Below, piece after piece: positions 25,608-34,555 of a stretch of 64,000 bases of DNA. How positions within the stretch are numbered: the stretch's first letter is position 1; the number at the start of each line of letters is the position of its first letter. The stretch is from SGZJ01 sp949372955 (GTDB taxonomy: Bacteria > Bacteroidota > Bacteroidia > Flavobacteriales > Flavobacteriaceae): contig CASIAX010000021.1 of NCBI GenBank assembly GCA_949372955.1, positions 27,808 through 91,807 of the forward strand. Direction: 5' to 3'. The notes beneath the pieces are model-generated. The model was not told where the DNA came from. It did not search any database and saw only the letters and a program-made list of their open reading frames with translations. A program made the position numbers and the translations under genes.

Positions 25608-26951
25608 CTAAACTACTCCTTGGGCTAGCATGGCATCTGCAACCTTTACAAATCCTGCAATATTTGCTCCTTTAACATAATCTACATATCCGTCTTTATG
25701 AGATCCATATTCAATGCAAGAATTATGAATATCCATCATTATAACTTTTAGTTTTTCATCAACTTCTTCTCTAGACCAATTATATCGTAAAGAGTTTTGA
25801 GTCATTTCTAAACCAGATGTAGCTACTCCTCCAGCATTGGAAGCCTTTCCAGGCGCAAATAATATTTTTGCTTTTTGAAATTCATGTACTGCATCCTTTG
25901 TCGATGGCATGTTGGCTCCTTCGCTAACACAGATACATCCATTATCTAGTAAGGTCTTTGCATCACTTGCATCTAACTCATTTTGAGTAGCGCAAGGTAG
26001 GGCTATATCACATTTGATAGACCAAGGGGTTTCGCCCTTTACAAATATGCTTGTTGGGTATTTTATGCAATATTCACTGATTCGTTTTCTTTCAACATTT
26101 TTCAAATTCATTATATATTCTAACTTTTCAGTATCAATACCTTCAGAATCATAAATATACCCTGAAGAATCAGACATAGTAACTACTTTAGAACCTAGTT
26201 GAATACATTTTTCTGCGGCAAATTGAGCAACATTTCCAGATCCAGAAATAACAACTGTTTTGTTTTTTAAATCATCTTTTTTAGTATTTAACATATTTTG
26301 AGCAAAATATACGGTACCATACCCTGTAGCTTCTGGACGAATTAATGACCCTCCCCAAGTCACACCTTTACCAGTAAGAACTCCAGTAAATTCGTTACTC
26401 AACTGTTTGTATTTTCCAAAGAGAAATCCAATCTCTCTGCCTCCAACACCAATATCTCCAGCAGGGATATCTGTATTTGGGCCAATATGTCTAAACAATT
26501 CACTCATAAACCCATGGCAAAATCGCATTATTTCATTATCACTTTTTCCCTTAGGGTCAAAATCACTTCCTCCTTTACCTCCACCCATAGGAAGAGTTGT
26601 AAGACTGTTTTTAAATACTTGTTCAAATGCTAAGAACTTAAGAATACTCATATCAACAGTAGGATGAAACCTTAAACCTCCTTTGTAAGGACCAATAGCG
26701 GAATTCATTTGAACTCTATAACCTCGGTTTACTTGAATTTCACCAGAATCATCAACCCATGATACTCTGAAAGATATAACTCTTTCTGGCTCAACCATTC
26801 TTAATAAAATATTTTTTCCACTATATATCTCTTTATTTACTATGTAAGGAATTACAGTTTCAGCAACTTCTTCTACAGCCTGCATAAACTCGGGCTCATT
26901 ACCATTTCTCTTCCTAACTAAATCTAAAAAACTTTTAATTTTATCTTGCAT
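25608..26951 (-). CDS. gdhA: NADP-type glutamate dehydrogenase
   Basis: The 447-residue hexameric glutamate dehydrogenase interconverts 2-oxoglutarate plus ammonium and glutamate. The glutamate/2-oxoglutarate-binding motif PMGGGKGGSDFDPKGKSD lies at about residues 120-137 (catalytic Lys in GGGKGG). PAGDIGVGGREIGFLFG follows, then a Rossmann glycine motif SGSGNVAQFAAEK near 236. Length and motifs are those of the short bacterial form, usually NADPH-linked and assimilatory. It is a single gene with about 109 nt of AT-rich upstream sequence. Confidence 0.97.
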   Translation of the reverse strand: MQDKIKSFLDLVRKRNGNEPEFMQAVEEVAETVIPYIVNKEIYSGKNILLRMVEPERVISFRVSWVDDSGEIQVNRGYRVQMNSAIGPYKGGLRFHPTVDMSILKFLAFEQVFKNSLTTLPMGGGKGGSDFDPKGKSDNEIMRFCHGFMSELFRHIGPNTDIPAGDIGVGGREIGFLFGKYKQLSNEFTGVLTGKGVTWGGSLIRPEATGYGTVYFAQNMLNTKKDDLKNKTVVISGSGNVAQFAAEKCIQLGSKVVTMSDSSGYIYDSEGIDTEKLEYIMNLKNVERKRISEYCIKYPTSIFVKGETPWSIKCDIALPCATQNELDASDAKTLLDNGCICVSEGANMPSTKDAVHEFQKAKILFAPGKASNAGGVATSGLEMTQNSLRYNWSREEVDEKLKVIMMDIHNSCIEYGSHKDGYVDYVKGANIAGFVKVADAMLAQGVV

Positions 26952-27060
26952 AATTTCTTTTATTATAAATTATATTATTCTTTATTTTACTAGATAAAAA
27001 TAATAAATTAGTAATTATCTTGCTATAAATAACAACAATATTATCATATTAATAAAATAC

Positions 27061-28200
27061 TTAACCTATTGCCTGTTTTAGATCTTCAATTAAATCATAA
27101 ATATCCTCTATACCAACGCTAAGTCTAATTAAAGAATCCACAACCCCAGACTTTTCTCTTTCTACTTTAGGAATACTTGCATGAGTCATACTAGCTGGAT
27201 GACCTGAAAGTGACTCAACTCCACCAAGAGATTCCGCCAAAGTAAATATTTTTAATTTTTCGAGGATATTGATTGTTTTATTATAATCATTTCCCTTTGT
27301 GGTAAAAGAAATCATACCTCCGTAATCATTCATTTGTGCCTTAGCAATATTGTGGTTTTTATGACTTATTAACCCAGGCCAAAAAACTTTTTCAACCTTC
27401 GGGTGATCGTTTAAAAACTCTGCAACCATTTTTGCATTTTCACAATGCCTTTGCATTCTTATGTGCAAGGTTTTAATTCCTCGAAGAACAAGGAAACTGT
27501 CTTGCGGGCCTGGTATTGCACCACTAGCATTTTGAATAAAATATAATTTATCTGCTAAATCTTTTTCATTGACAACAAGAGCACCCATAATGACATCACT
27601 ATGTCCTCCTAAATACTTAGTTGCTGAATGCATTACAATATCAGCTCCAAAATCTAGAGGCGCTTGAATATAAGGGGTGGCAAATGTATTGTCAACCGCA
27701 AAAAGAATATTATTATTTTTTGCTATTTTTGATAAAGCATCGATATCCACAATATTTAACATAGGGTTCGTTGGAGTTTCTGCCCATAATAGTTTTGTGT
27801 TTTTATTTACAAAAGATTCTATATTAGAAGTGTTTTCCATTCCTACGAAATGAAACTTAATTCCGAAATCTTCATATATTTTAGTAAACAATCGATATGT
27901 CCCACCATATAAATCATTTGTAGATATAACTTCATCACCAGGCTTTAATAATTTGAGCACAGCATCAATTGCTGCTAAACCAGAACCAAATGCTAAGCCA
28001 TATTTTCCATTTTCTATACTAGCAAATGAGTTTTCTAAAGCATTTCGAGTAGGATTATGGGTTCTTGAGTACTCAAAACCTTTGTGGCCACCTGGTGTAG
28101 TTTGAGCATACGTAGAGGTTTGGTAAATTGGAGGCATTACAGCCCCGTAAGCTGGATCATGCTTTTGACCTCCATGAATGGTTTTAGTATTAAATTTCAT
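27061..28200 (-). CDS. Cystathionine gamma-synthase / gamma-lyase (PLP enzyme)
   Basis: This 379-residue Cys/Met-metabolism PLP enzyme has YSRTHNPTRNALE near residue 44, the PLP-Lys motif SATKYLGGHSDVIMG near 192 and SLGGVESLSGHPASMTHASI near 325. The family includes MetB (cystathionine gamma-synthase) and MetC/CTH-type lyases, which motif reading cannot fully separate; the TTPGGHKGFEYSRT form is common in Bacteroidota enzymes annotated as either. It is a single gene, divergent from the ArsC-like gene. Confidence 0.92.
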   Translation of the reverse strand: MKFNTKTIHGGQKHDPAYGAVMPPIYQTSTYAQTTPGGHKGFEYSRTHNPTRNALENSFASIENGKYGLAFGSGLAAIDAVLKLLKPGDEVISTNDLYGGTYRLFTKIYEDFGIKFHFVGMENTSNIESFVNKNTKLLWAETPTNPMLNIVDIDALSKIAKNNNILFAVDNTFATPYIQAPLDFGADIVMHSATKYLGGHSDVIMGALVVNEKDLADKLYFIQNASGAIPGPQDSFLVLRGIKTLHIRMQRHCENAKMVAEFLNDHPKVEKVFWPGLISHKNHNIAKAQMNDYGGMISFTTKGNDYNKTINILEKLKIFTLAESLGGVESLSGHPASMTHASIPKVEREKSGVVDSLIRLSVGIEDIYDLIEDLKQAIG

Positions 28201-28217
28201 AGGTTTAAATTTTTTAA

Positions 28218-28225
28218 CAAAAATA
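28218..28225 (-). promoter_or_regulatory. Bacteroidota -7 box for the cystathionine enzyme
   Basis: On the minus strand TATTTTTG matches TAnnTTTG, 17 nt upstream of the ATG. Confidence 0.45.
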
Positions 28226-28290
28226 GATATTAATTAGTACTATCTAAAACTATATAATACCTTTAATTGTAAAATAAAATGCAATTGAAT

Positions 28291-28644
28291 ATGAAGATAA
28301 TTTTTTATCTAAAGACATGCAATACTTGTACAAGAATAATTAATGAACTTAACTTAGATAGCTCTTTTGTGTTTAGAGAAATCAAATCTAATCCCATAAC
28401 TATAAAGGAAATAGAAATGATTCATGATTTGTCAAAAAATTATGAATCTATTTTCAATAAAAGAGCTAAACTATTTAGTGAAAAAAAGCTGAAAAATATG
28501 ATTTTAACTGAGCTTGAATATAAAAATTACATTTTAGAAAACTACACATTCCTGAAAAGGCCAGTCATAATTACAGGTAATAAAATTTTTATTGGAAATA
28601 GCAAAAAAAATGTCTTAGAGTTAAAAAAACATCTAAGTGAATAA
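28291..28644 (+). CDS. ArsC/Spx-family thioredoxin-fold protein
   Basis: A small thioredoxin-fold protein of the ArsC/Spx type with a redox motif Cys-Asn-Thr-Cys close to the N-terminus (KTCNTCTRIINEL) and a cis-Pro segment (FLKRPVIITGNKIFIG) near the C-terminus. The start MKIIFYLKTC gives 117 residues and the usual family N-terminus; an ATG 12 nt upstream (28279) would add four residues. The role could be arsenate reductase, disulfide reductase or regulator. The CxxC form, without the extended RNA polymerase-binding features of Firmicutes Spx, favours a reductase. Its end overlaps the DMT transporter start by 8 nt. Confidence 0.85.
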   Translation: MKIIFYLKTCNTCTRIINELNLDSSFVFREIKSNPITIKEIEMIHDLSKNYESIFNKRAKLFSEKKLKNMILTELEYKNYILENYTFLKRPVIITGNKIFIGNSKKNVLELKKHLSE

Positions 28645-29527
28645 TCGACTACTTGCAATTTTTGCTGCATTATCAGCCTCATCAATTTTTGGGCTAAACC
28701 ATACTATTACAAAAAACTTAATGCCATTTTACATAACACCTTCAGCCTTACTGTTCGCCAGGGTATTAGGTGCTTGCACTCTATTTTGGATTATTTCTAT
28801 ATTTAGCAAACATGAAAAAATTGAAAAAGAGGATTGGTCAAAATTTTTATTCTGTACTGTTTTTGGAATGTCCGTAAATATGATTTCTGCCATAAAAGGG
28901 TTAGAGTTATCTACTCCAATTAATAGCTCAATAATTTCAACCATTTCTCCTATAATAGTATTCATTATTTCTATTATTATGATAAAAGAAAAAGTAATAA
29001 AAACTAGGGTAATTGGTGTTGCTATAGGATTTATTGGGGCGATTTCGATAATACTTATTAATACCAGAACCAATATTAATCCTGAGGATATAAGGTCTGG
29101 TAATTTATTCTTGTTATTAAATAGTATTTCTTATGCGATATACTTAGTCGCTGTGAGATCTTTGACTAAAAAATATTCTGTAATAACAATTATGAAATGG
29201 TTATTTCTTTTAGGAGTGATATTAAATGCACCATTTTCTGTTCAGCAGTTTTTAGACATTCCTTGGCAAGTCTATGATAGAATCACTTTCCTAAAACTTG
29301 GTTTTGTCATAACAGGGGCAACATTTGCTGTTTATTTACTTAATGTATATGCGTTAAAAACACTGAAGGCATCTACGGTTGGAATGTTTATATATCTTCA
29401 ACCAATAATTGGAATTATTTATGCAATTACATCAGGAAGCGATGTTTTAAAATTGACAGATATAATATCAATCTCACTTGTATTTACAGGGATTTATTTA
29501 GTTTCCTTAAAGAAAAAAACTAATTGA
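28637..29527 (+). CDS. DMT superfamily transporter (EamA)
   Basis: The 296-residue inner-membrane protein has about ten membrane helices arranged as two EamA repeats. The first repeat ends near GFIGAISIILINTR (residue 135); the second contains LKASTVGMFIYLQPIIGIIYAI near 240-262, the typical EamA signature. EamA proteins export metabolites such as amino acids or nucleobases; the substrate is unknown. It overlaps the ArsC-like gene by 8 nt and is probably co-expressed with it. Confidence 0.92.
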   Translation: MNNRLLAIFAALSASSIFGLNHTITKNLMPFYITPSALLFARVLGACTLFWIISIFSKHEKIEKEDWSKFLFCTVFGMSVNMISAIKGLELSTPINSSIISTISPIIVFIISIIMIKEKVIKTRVIGVAIGFIGAISIILINTRTNINPEDIRSGNLFLLLNSISYAIYLVAVRSLTKKYSVITIMKWLFLLGVILNAPFSVQQFLDIPWQVYDRITFLKLGFVITGATFAVYLLNVYALKTLKASTVGMFIYLQPIIGIIYAITSGSDVLKLTDIISISLVFTGIYLVSLKKKTN

Positions 29528-29535
29528 GTTTTCTA

Positions 29536-29543
29536 TATCTTTG
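29536..29543 (+). promoter_or_regulatory. Bacteroidota -7 box for yicC-gmk-nadD-gpsA
   Basis: TATCTTTG, an exact TAnnTTTG match, lies 8 nt after the transporter stop and 20 nt before the yicC ATG. Confidence 0.5.
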
Positions 29544-29563
29544 TAAAATAAAAATAAAATCTT

Positions 29564-30421
29564 ATGATTCAATCGATGACTGGATACGGAAAATCTACCG
29601 TACAATTGGAAAGTGGAAACCTAACCATAGAAATAAAGTCACTTAACAGTAAAAATATAGATTTAAATACAAGAATAACAAGTTCTGTAAGATCTAAGGA
29701 ACTGTTTATAAGAAAACATTTATCCGACAAACTAAAAAGAGGAAAAGTAGAGTTTTCATTATATATGGAATCTAGTACTAATAAAAAACACTCTTTATTA
29801 AATTCAGAACTCATCAACACTTACATAGATCAATTGAGAGAAATTGTAGATGGGTCTGCTGTTGAACTATTAAAAATTGCTGTTAAGATGCCTGATGCAA
29901 TTATAAATGAACAGATTGAAGATAACAAAGCAGATTGGCCTATAATCTTTAATGAAATTGAAAATGCCCTTAGTGAAATTATTAAATACAGGAAAGATGA
30001 AGGGTTGGTTTTAGAAAATGATTTTATAAACAGAACAAATACAATTAAAGAATTATTAGTTGAAATTGAAAAAATTGATTCAAAAAGAATTGATCATATT
30101 AGATCCAAAATTCAAGCCGAAGTAGAAAAGTTAAATATTGACCATGACAACAATAGATTTGAGCAAGAGTTAATATATTACATAGAAAAAATTGACATTA
30201 CAGAAGAGAAAGTGAGACTCAACAATCATTTAAACTACTTTTTATCATCTCTAGAAAATAATACTTCAAATGGTAAAAAATTAGGGTTTATAGGTCAAGA
30301 AATTGGTAGAGAAATAAATACCATAGGCTCAAAAGCAAATAACGCAGAAATGCAAAAAATTGTAATTCAAATGAAGGATGAGTTAGAAAAAATAAAAGAA
30401 CAGTTATTAAACGTTCTGTAA
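29564..30421 (+). CDS. YicC family endoribonuclease
   Basis: The 285-residue YicC-family protein starts MIQSMTGYGKSTV (family hallmark) and ends with the conserved DUF1732 region (GFIGQEIGREINTIGSKAN near residue 242, then a helical end). YicC proteins act on RNA in stress and growth regulation. It overlaps gmk by one base (TAATG), a classical gene neighbour, and begins the four-gene operon yicC-gmk-nadD-gpsA. Confidence 0.95.
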   Translation: MIQSMTGYGKSTVQLESGNLTIEIKSLNSKNIDLNTRITSSVRSKELFIRKHLSDKLKRGKVEFSLYMESSTNKKHSLLNSELINTYIDQLREIVDGSAVELLKIAVKMPDAIINEQIEDNKADWPIIFNEIENALSEIIKYRKDEGLVLENDFINRTNTIKELLVEIEKIDSKRIDHIRSKIQAEVEKLNIDHDNNRFEQELIYYIEKIDITEEKVRLNNHLNYFLSSLENNTSNGKKLGFIGQEIGREINTIGSKANNAEMQKIVIQMKDELEKIKEQLLNVL

Positions 30422-30993
30422 TGAAAAAAGAAAAATTAATTATAATTGCTGCACCTTCAGGATCTGGTAAAACTACGATAGTGAAAAAACTATTATCGAT
30501 AGAGTTATTAAATCTAGGGTTTTCAATCTCATCTACTACAAGAACTAAAAGAGATAATGAATTAGACGGCAAAGATTACCATTTTTTATCTGTAGATAAT
30601 TTTAAAGAAAAAATTCAAAATAATGAATTTGTAGAGTGGGAAGAAGTTTATAAAAACGTTTACTACGGAACTACTAAGTCAGAAATAGTTAGGTTAAATA
30701 AAAATGATAAAAATATTGTTTTTGATATTGATGTTGTGGGCGGATTAAACATTAAAAAACAATTTCCTGAAAAAAGTATTTCTATTTTTATAAAACCTCC
30801 AGATTTAAGGGAGCTTAAAAATAGATTAATAAACAGAAAAACTGACTCCGCATTAAGTATAGAAACTAGACTAAGTAAGTCTGAAAGCGAACTTACCTTT
30901 TCAGATAAATATGATTTTGTCATTGTCAATGATGATTTACAAGAAGCAATTGAGGAGACTAAAAAAATAATCTATCAGTTTATAACAAACTAA
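30421..30993 (+). CDS. gmk: Guanylate kinase
   Basis: The 190-residue enzyme phosphorylates GMP to GDP with ATP. The P-loop APSGSGKTTIVKK lies at residues 11-23. The GMP-binding segment SISSTTRTKRDNELDGKDYHF follows (about 37-57), then EWEEVYKNVYYGTTKSE near 75. Length is normal. It is translationally coupled to yicC. Confidence 0.97.
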   Translation: MKKEKLIIIAAPSGSGKTTIVKKLLSIELLNLGFSISSTTRTKRDNELDGKDYHFLSVDNFKEKIQNNEFVEWEEVYKNVYYGTTKSEIVRLNKNDKNIVFDIDVVGGLNIKKQFPEKSISIFIKPPDLRELKNRLINRKTDSALSIETRLSKSESELTFSDKYDFVIVNDDLQEAIEETKKIIYQFITN

Positions 30994-30995
30994 TA

Positions 30996-31574
30996 ATGAA
31001 TATAGGACTATATTTTGGCGCATTTAACCCTGTACATGATGGACATGTTAGTGTTGCCAATTACGTTTTAAATAATTGTAAATTAGATAAAGTATGGCTG
31101 ATACTAACTCCGCAAAGTCCACATAAGAGAAATAATATACTTATTGATTTCAAACACAGATATAGCATGTTGCAAATTGCATTTGAGAAACATAAAAATA
31201 TCTTACCAAAAGATGTGGAGAAAAATCTACAGTCCCCTAATTACTCAATAGACACACTAGAGTATTTAAAAGCTAAAAATGCAAAAAATATTTTTAGCGT
31301 AATAATCGGAAATGATAATATGGACAAATTCACAACTTGGAAAGAGTACAATAGAATTATAGAAAATCACAAGATTTATGTTTATCCAAGAAAAAGTTTA
31401 TTAGGTGAGTCCAAAATGGTACATCAAAATATCCATTACCTGAATGGCCCACATATTGATGTTTCAGCTACTGGAATTAGAAAGAGCATTGCTGCTAATC
31501 AAGTAAGTAATTTAAAAATACACCCAAAAGTTTTTAAGTATCTAACTAGTAATAATATTGAAATAAATATCTAA
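30996..31574 (+). CDS. nadD: Nicotinate-nucleotide adenylyltransferase
   Basis: The 192-residue enzyme makes nicotinate adenine dinucleotide in NAD synthesis. The nucleotidyltransferase motif GAFNPVHDGHV lies at residues 8-18, the substrate motif PQSPHK near 44 and the late ISATGIRKS-like motif (VSATGIRKSIA) near 158. It starts 2 nt after gmk. Confidence 0.95.
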   Translation: MNIGLYFGAFNPVHDGHVSVANYVLNNCKLDKVWLILTPQSPHKRNNILIDFKHRYSMLQIAFEKHKNILPKDVEKNLQSPNYSIDTLEYLKAKNAKNIFSVIIGNDNMDKFTTWKEYNRIIENHKIYVYPRKSLLGESKMVHQNIHYLNGPHIDVSATGIRKSIAANQVSNLKIHPKVFKYLTSNNIEINI

Positions 31575-31579
31575 AAAGA

Positions 31580-32581
31580 ATGAAATCTAATTCAAAATAT
31601 GCAGTAATAGGAAGTGGTAGCTGGGCAACAGCAATTGTTAAAATTCTTTCTGATAATCTGAAGTCAGTTACTTGGTATATTAGAAATGAGGATAACCTAG
31701 ATTATATCCTTAATAATAAGCATAATCCAAATTACTTAAGCTCTGTTGAATTTAATCTATCAAGAGTACATGTTAATAGTAACATAAATGAAGTTGCAGA
31801 AAATGCAGATGTTATTATTCTTGTAGTACCGTCGGAGTTTATAAATTCTGAACTCCATAAAATTAAAGTAGATATTTCGAATAAAGTTATTATTTCTGGA
31901 ATAAAAGGAATAATTCCAGACAGCGGGCTTTTAGTAGGCGAGCACATGGTAAAAAATTTCCAAATAAAAAATGAAAACTTCTTAGTCATTGCTGGACCAT
32001 GCCATGCAGAAGAGGTTGCATTAGAAAGACTTTCTTATCTAACTATTGCATGTGCTAAAAAAGCTTTAGCTAAGAATGTTTGTTTAGATTTTAATAATGA
32101 TTATATAAAAACTAAGGTCAGTGATGATGTTATAGGAATTGAGTATGCAAGCATGTTAAAAAACATATATGCCATAGCGGCCGGTATTGCACATGGTTTG
32201 GGTTATGGAGATAATTTTCAAAGTATATTAATGAGTAATGCTATTAGAGAAATTAGCAGGTTCATCAAAAAAAGACATAAAATAAAAAGGAATATTAATA
32301 ATTCTGCTTATTTGGGAGATTTACTAGTTACTGGATATTCTGTTTTTTCAAGAAATAGAATGTTTGGAAATATGATAGGAAAAGGATATACTGTTAAGGC
32401 AGCTCAAATGGAAATGAAGATGATAGCTGAAGGGTATAGTTCAACAAAAAAAGCGATGCAATTAAATTCTGAAAGTCCGAAAAAAGCTAAGACTCCGATT
32501 ATTGAAGCTGTACACGATATTCTATACTTAAAAAAAAGTCCAAAAAATACTTTTAAAAATTTAAACGAAAAATTGAATTAG
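31580..32581 (+). CDS. gpsA: Glycerol-3-phosphate dehydrogenase [NAD(P)+]
   Basis: The 333-residue enzyme reduces dihydroxyacetone phosphate to sn-glycerol 3-phosphate for phospholipid synthesis. The Rossmann motif GSGSWATAIVKIL lies at residues 11-23, the catalytic Lys region EYASMLKNIYAIAAGIAHGLGYGDN near 188-212, and GDLLVTGYSVFSRNRMFG near 246. It is the last gene of the yicC operon. Its final 4 nt overlap the end of pheS on the opposite strand. Confidence 0.96.
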   Translation: MKSNSKYAVIGSGSWATAIVKILSDNLKSVTWYIRNEDNLDYILNNKHNPNYLSSVEFNLSRVHVNSNINEVAENADVIILVVPSEFINSELHKIKVDISNKVIISGIKGIIPDSGLLVGEHMVKNFQIKNENFLVIAGPCHAEEVALERLSYLTIACAKKALAKNVCLDFNNDYIKTKVSDDVIGIEYASMLKNIYAIAAGIAHGLGYGDNFQSILMSNAIREISRFIKKRHKIKRNINNSAYLGDLLVTGYSVFSRNRMFGNMIGKGYTVKAAQMEMKMIAEGYSSTKKAMQLNSESPKKAKTPIIEAVHDILYLKKSPKNTFKNLNEKLN

Positions 32582-33597
32582 AATGTTGATTTAAATTGCT
32601 TAATAAATCTAGTGTCATTTTCACTTAGCAATCTAATATCTTTGATTTGATGAAGTAGAAGAGCTATTCTGTCTATACCCATTCCGAATGCAAATCCTGA
32701 ATATTTTTTAGAATCTATTCCACAATTATCTAATACATTTGGATCAACCATGCCACAACCCATAATTTCTAACCACCCTGTGCCTTTAGTCATTTTATAA
32801 TCTGTCTCATTTCTTAACCCCCAATACACATCCACCTCTGCGCTTGGTTCAGTAAAAGGAAAATAAGATGGTCTTAATCTAATCTTTGATTTACCAAAAA
32901 GTTGCTTAGTGAAAAATTCTAATGTTTGTTTAAGATCTGCAAAACTGACATTTTCATCAATATAAAGTCCCTCTACTTGATGAAAGAAACAATGGGATCT
33001 AGCGGAAATAGCTTCATTTCTATAAACTCTTCCTGGTGATATTGTTCTAATTGGAGGCTTATTGTTTTCCATGTATCTAACCTGAACAGAACTTGTATGT
33101 GTTCTTAATAACAAATCAGGATTAGTTTGAATGAAAAAGGTATCCTGCATATCTCTAGCCGGATGATACTCTGGTAAATTTAATGCAGTGAAATTATGCC
33201 AATCATCTTCAATTTCAGGACCTTCACTAACATTATATCCTATACTTGAGAAAATATCGATTATTCTGTTTTTTACAATTGTAATTGGGTGTTTAGAACC
33301 AATTTCTATAGAATTTCCTGGCCTAGTAAGATCATTTAGTGAATTTGAATTAGCTGAATTACTAGACAGTAAAGAACTTAAATCATTAAATTTATTTTGA
33401 GCAGATATTTTAAGTTTATTGATGCTTAAACCATATTCTTTTTTTCTGCTATTTTCAATATTTTTAAATTCTGAAAAATAATAACTAACTAAACCTTTTT
33501 TACCAAGAAACTTAATTCTAAAGTTTTCAATTTCATCCTTATTAGTAGATTTGAAGGATTCAATTTCTTTTATATTATTTAAAATTTGTTCAATCAT
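32578..33597 (-). CDS. pheS: Phenylalanine-tRNA ligase alpha subunit
   Basis: The 339-residue class II synthetase alpha subunit charges tRNA-Phe together with PheT (not in the window). An N-terminal coiled-coil arm (1-85) is followed by the catalytic core: motif 1 region HPITIVKNRIIDIFSSIGY near 103, motif 2 SPGRVYRNEAISARSHCFFHQ near 189-209 and motif 3 GFAFGMGIDRIALLLH near 303. It is transcribed from a -7 box just upstream, beside a small unknown gene. Confidence 0.98.
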   Translation of the reverse strand: MIEQILNNIKEIESFKSTNKDEIENFRIKFLGKKGLVSYYFSEFKNIENSRKKEYGLSINKLKISAQNKFNDLSSLLSSNSANSNSLNDLTRPGNSIEIGSKHPITIVKNRIIDIFSSIGYNVSEGPEIEDDWHNFTALNLPEYHPARDMQDTFFIQTNPDLLLRTHTSSVQVRYMENNKPPIRTISPGRVYRNEAISARSHCFFHQVEGLYIDENVSFADLKQTLEFFTKQLFGKSKIRLRPSYFPFTEPSAEVDVYWGLRNETDYKMTKGTGWLEIMGCGMVDPNVLDNCGIDSKKYSGFAFGMGIDRIALLLHQIKDIRLLSENDTRFIKQFKSTF

Positions 33598-33615
33598 TTT
33601 TTTTTAATCAGGACC

Positions 33616-33623
33616 CAAATTTA
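33616..33623 (-). promoter_or_regulatory. Bacteroidota -7 box for pheS
   Basis: On the minus strand TAAATTTG matches TAnnTTTG, 18 nt upstream of the pheS ATG and downstream of the preceding 117-codon gene. Confidence 0.45.
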
Positions 33624-33630
33624 ATCATTC

Positions 33631-33984
33631 TTATTGAATATAATTAGATTTAAGGAAATAGTTGACAATAGCGTCTTTCATTAAAATAGATTGCTCACCA
33701 GCTTTTAAACTTGGGAGTTCCTTGAGGCATTTATAATGTGGCCAACCTTGCTCATCAACATAATCGAATTCATAATACCCATAATCACTTAACAATTTAC
33801 ATATAGCGATATGCATCAAATCCAACTTTTGATTTTTGCTAAATTTGGAGTGAAGTTGTTGTAGTTCTTGAACCCCAATTAAATAAATTATAGAGTCTAA
33901 ATCAATATCATCCCCATCACGAAAATCAATTGATAACTTTTGAGTCAATAGTCCCCACCTTTCTTTAAGTTTTGAATTAATCAT
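33631..33984 (-). CDS. Conserved Bacteroidota protein of unknown function
   Basis: A 117-residue soluble acidic protein without signal peptide or membrane segment. Recognisable features are LKERWGLLTQKLS at the start, a DLDSIIYLIGVQEL segment near 29, LDLMHIAICKLLSDYGYYEFDYVDEQGWPHY near 54-84, and KAGEQSILMKDAIVNYFL near the end. From memory, similar small proteins are widespread in Flavobacteriia as unnamed hypotheticals; I cannot give a function. It lies directly upstream of pheS on the same strand. Confidence 0.8.
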   Translation of the reverse strand: MINSKLKERWGLLTQKLSIDFRDGDDIDLDSIIYLIGVQELQQLHSKFSKNQKLDLMHIAICKLLSDYGYYEFDYVDEQGWPHYKCLKELPSLKAGEQSILMKDAIVNYFLKSNYIQ

Positions 33985-34000
33985 TATTAAGTTTAATATA

Positions 34001-34008
34001 CAAAGTTA
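34001..34008 (-). promoter_or_regulatory. Bacteroidota -7 box for the 117-aa gene
   Basis: On the minus strand TAACTTTG matches TAnnTTTG, 16 nt upstream of the ATG at 33984, in the divergent gap to cvpA. Confidence 0.4.
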
Positions 34009-34066
34009 GTATTATCATTTATGTTATTCAATAAATAAAATTTCTTTTATTTGTAAAAACATTTTA

Positions 34067-34555
34067 ATGGGTTATATCGATATATTTATTTCACTTTTCC
34101 TTTTATATGGGTTTATAAAAGGTCTGTTTAAGGGCTTTATAAGTGAGGTTGCTTCTGTGATCGGATTACTTTTAGGAATATACTTAGCCTCTAAATTCAA
34201 TGATGACTTGTCCTATTACCTACAAAAATTTATTAAATGGGAGGATAATTACCTTCTCTTTTTGTCTTTTTTTATATTGTTAGTATTAACTATTTTTATA
34301 TTTTCAATTGCTGGGAAGTTAATTACAAAATTAGCAAAACTGATAGCTTTAGGTATATTCAACAAATTATTAGGAGGTTTTTTTGGAGTTCTAAAAAATG
34401 TGCTAATATTAAGTGTTCTGTTTTTTATGTTTAATATGCTTAATCGTTCTTTAAAATTAGTAGAGAAAAACAAACTAGAATCATCTATATATTATAAGCC
34501 TTTAAATGATTTTAGCATCCGAATATCAACCTATGTGTTACAAGAAAATAATTAG
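34067..34555 (+). CDS. CvpA family membrane protein
   Basis: The 162-residue protein has four membrane helices and the CvpA signature: YIDIFISLFLLYGFIKGLFKGFISEVASVIGLLLGIYLA over residues 3-42 and a GIFNKLLGGFFGVLKNVLILSVLFF segment near 96-120. CvpA proteins are tied to colicin V secretion, purine/biofilm phenotypes and envelope integrity in enterobacteria; the molecular role is not settled. Its last 4 nt overlap the end of the carbonic anhydrase gene. Confidence 0.92.
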   Translation: MGYIDIFISLFLLYGFIKGLFKGFISEVASVIGLLLGIYLASKFNDDLSYYLQKFIKWEDNYLLFLSFFILLVLTIFIFSIAGKLITKLAKLIALGIFNKLLGGFFGVLKNVLILSVLFFMFNMLNRSLKLVEKNKLESSIYYKPLNDFSIRISTYVLQENN

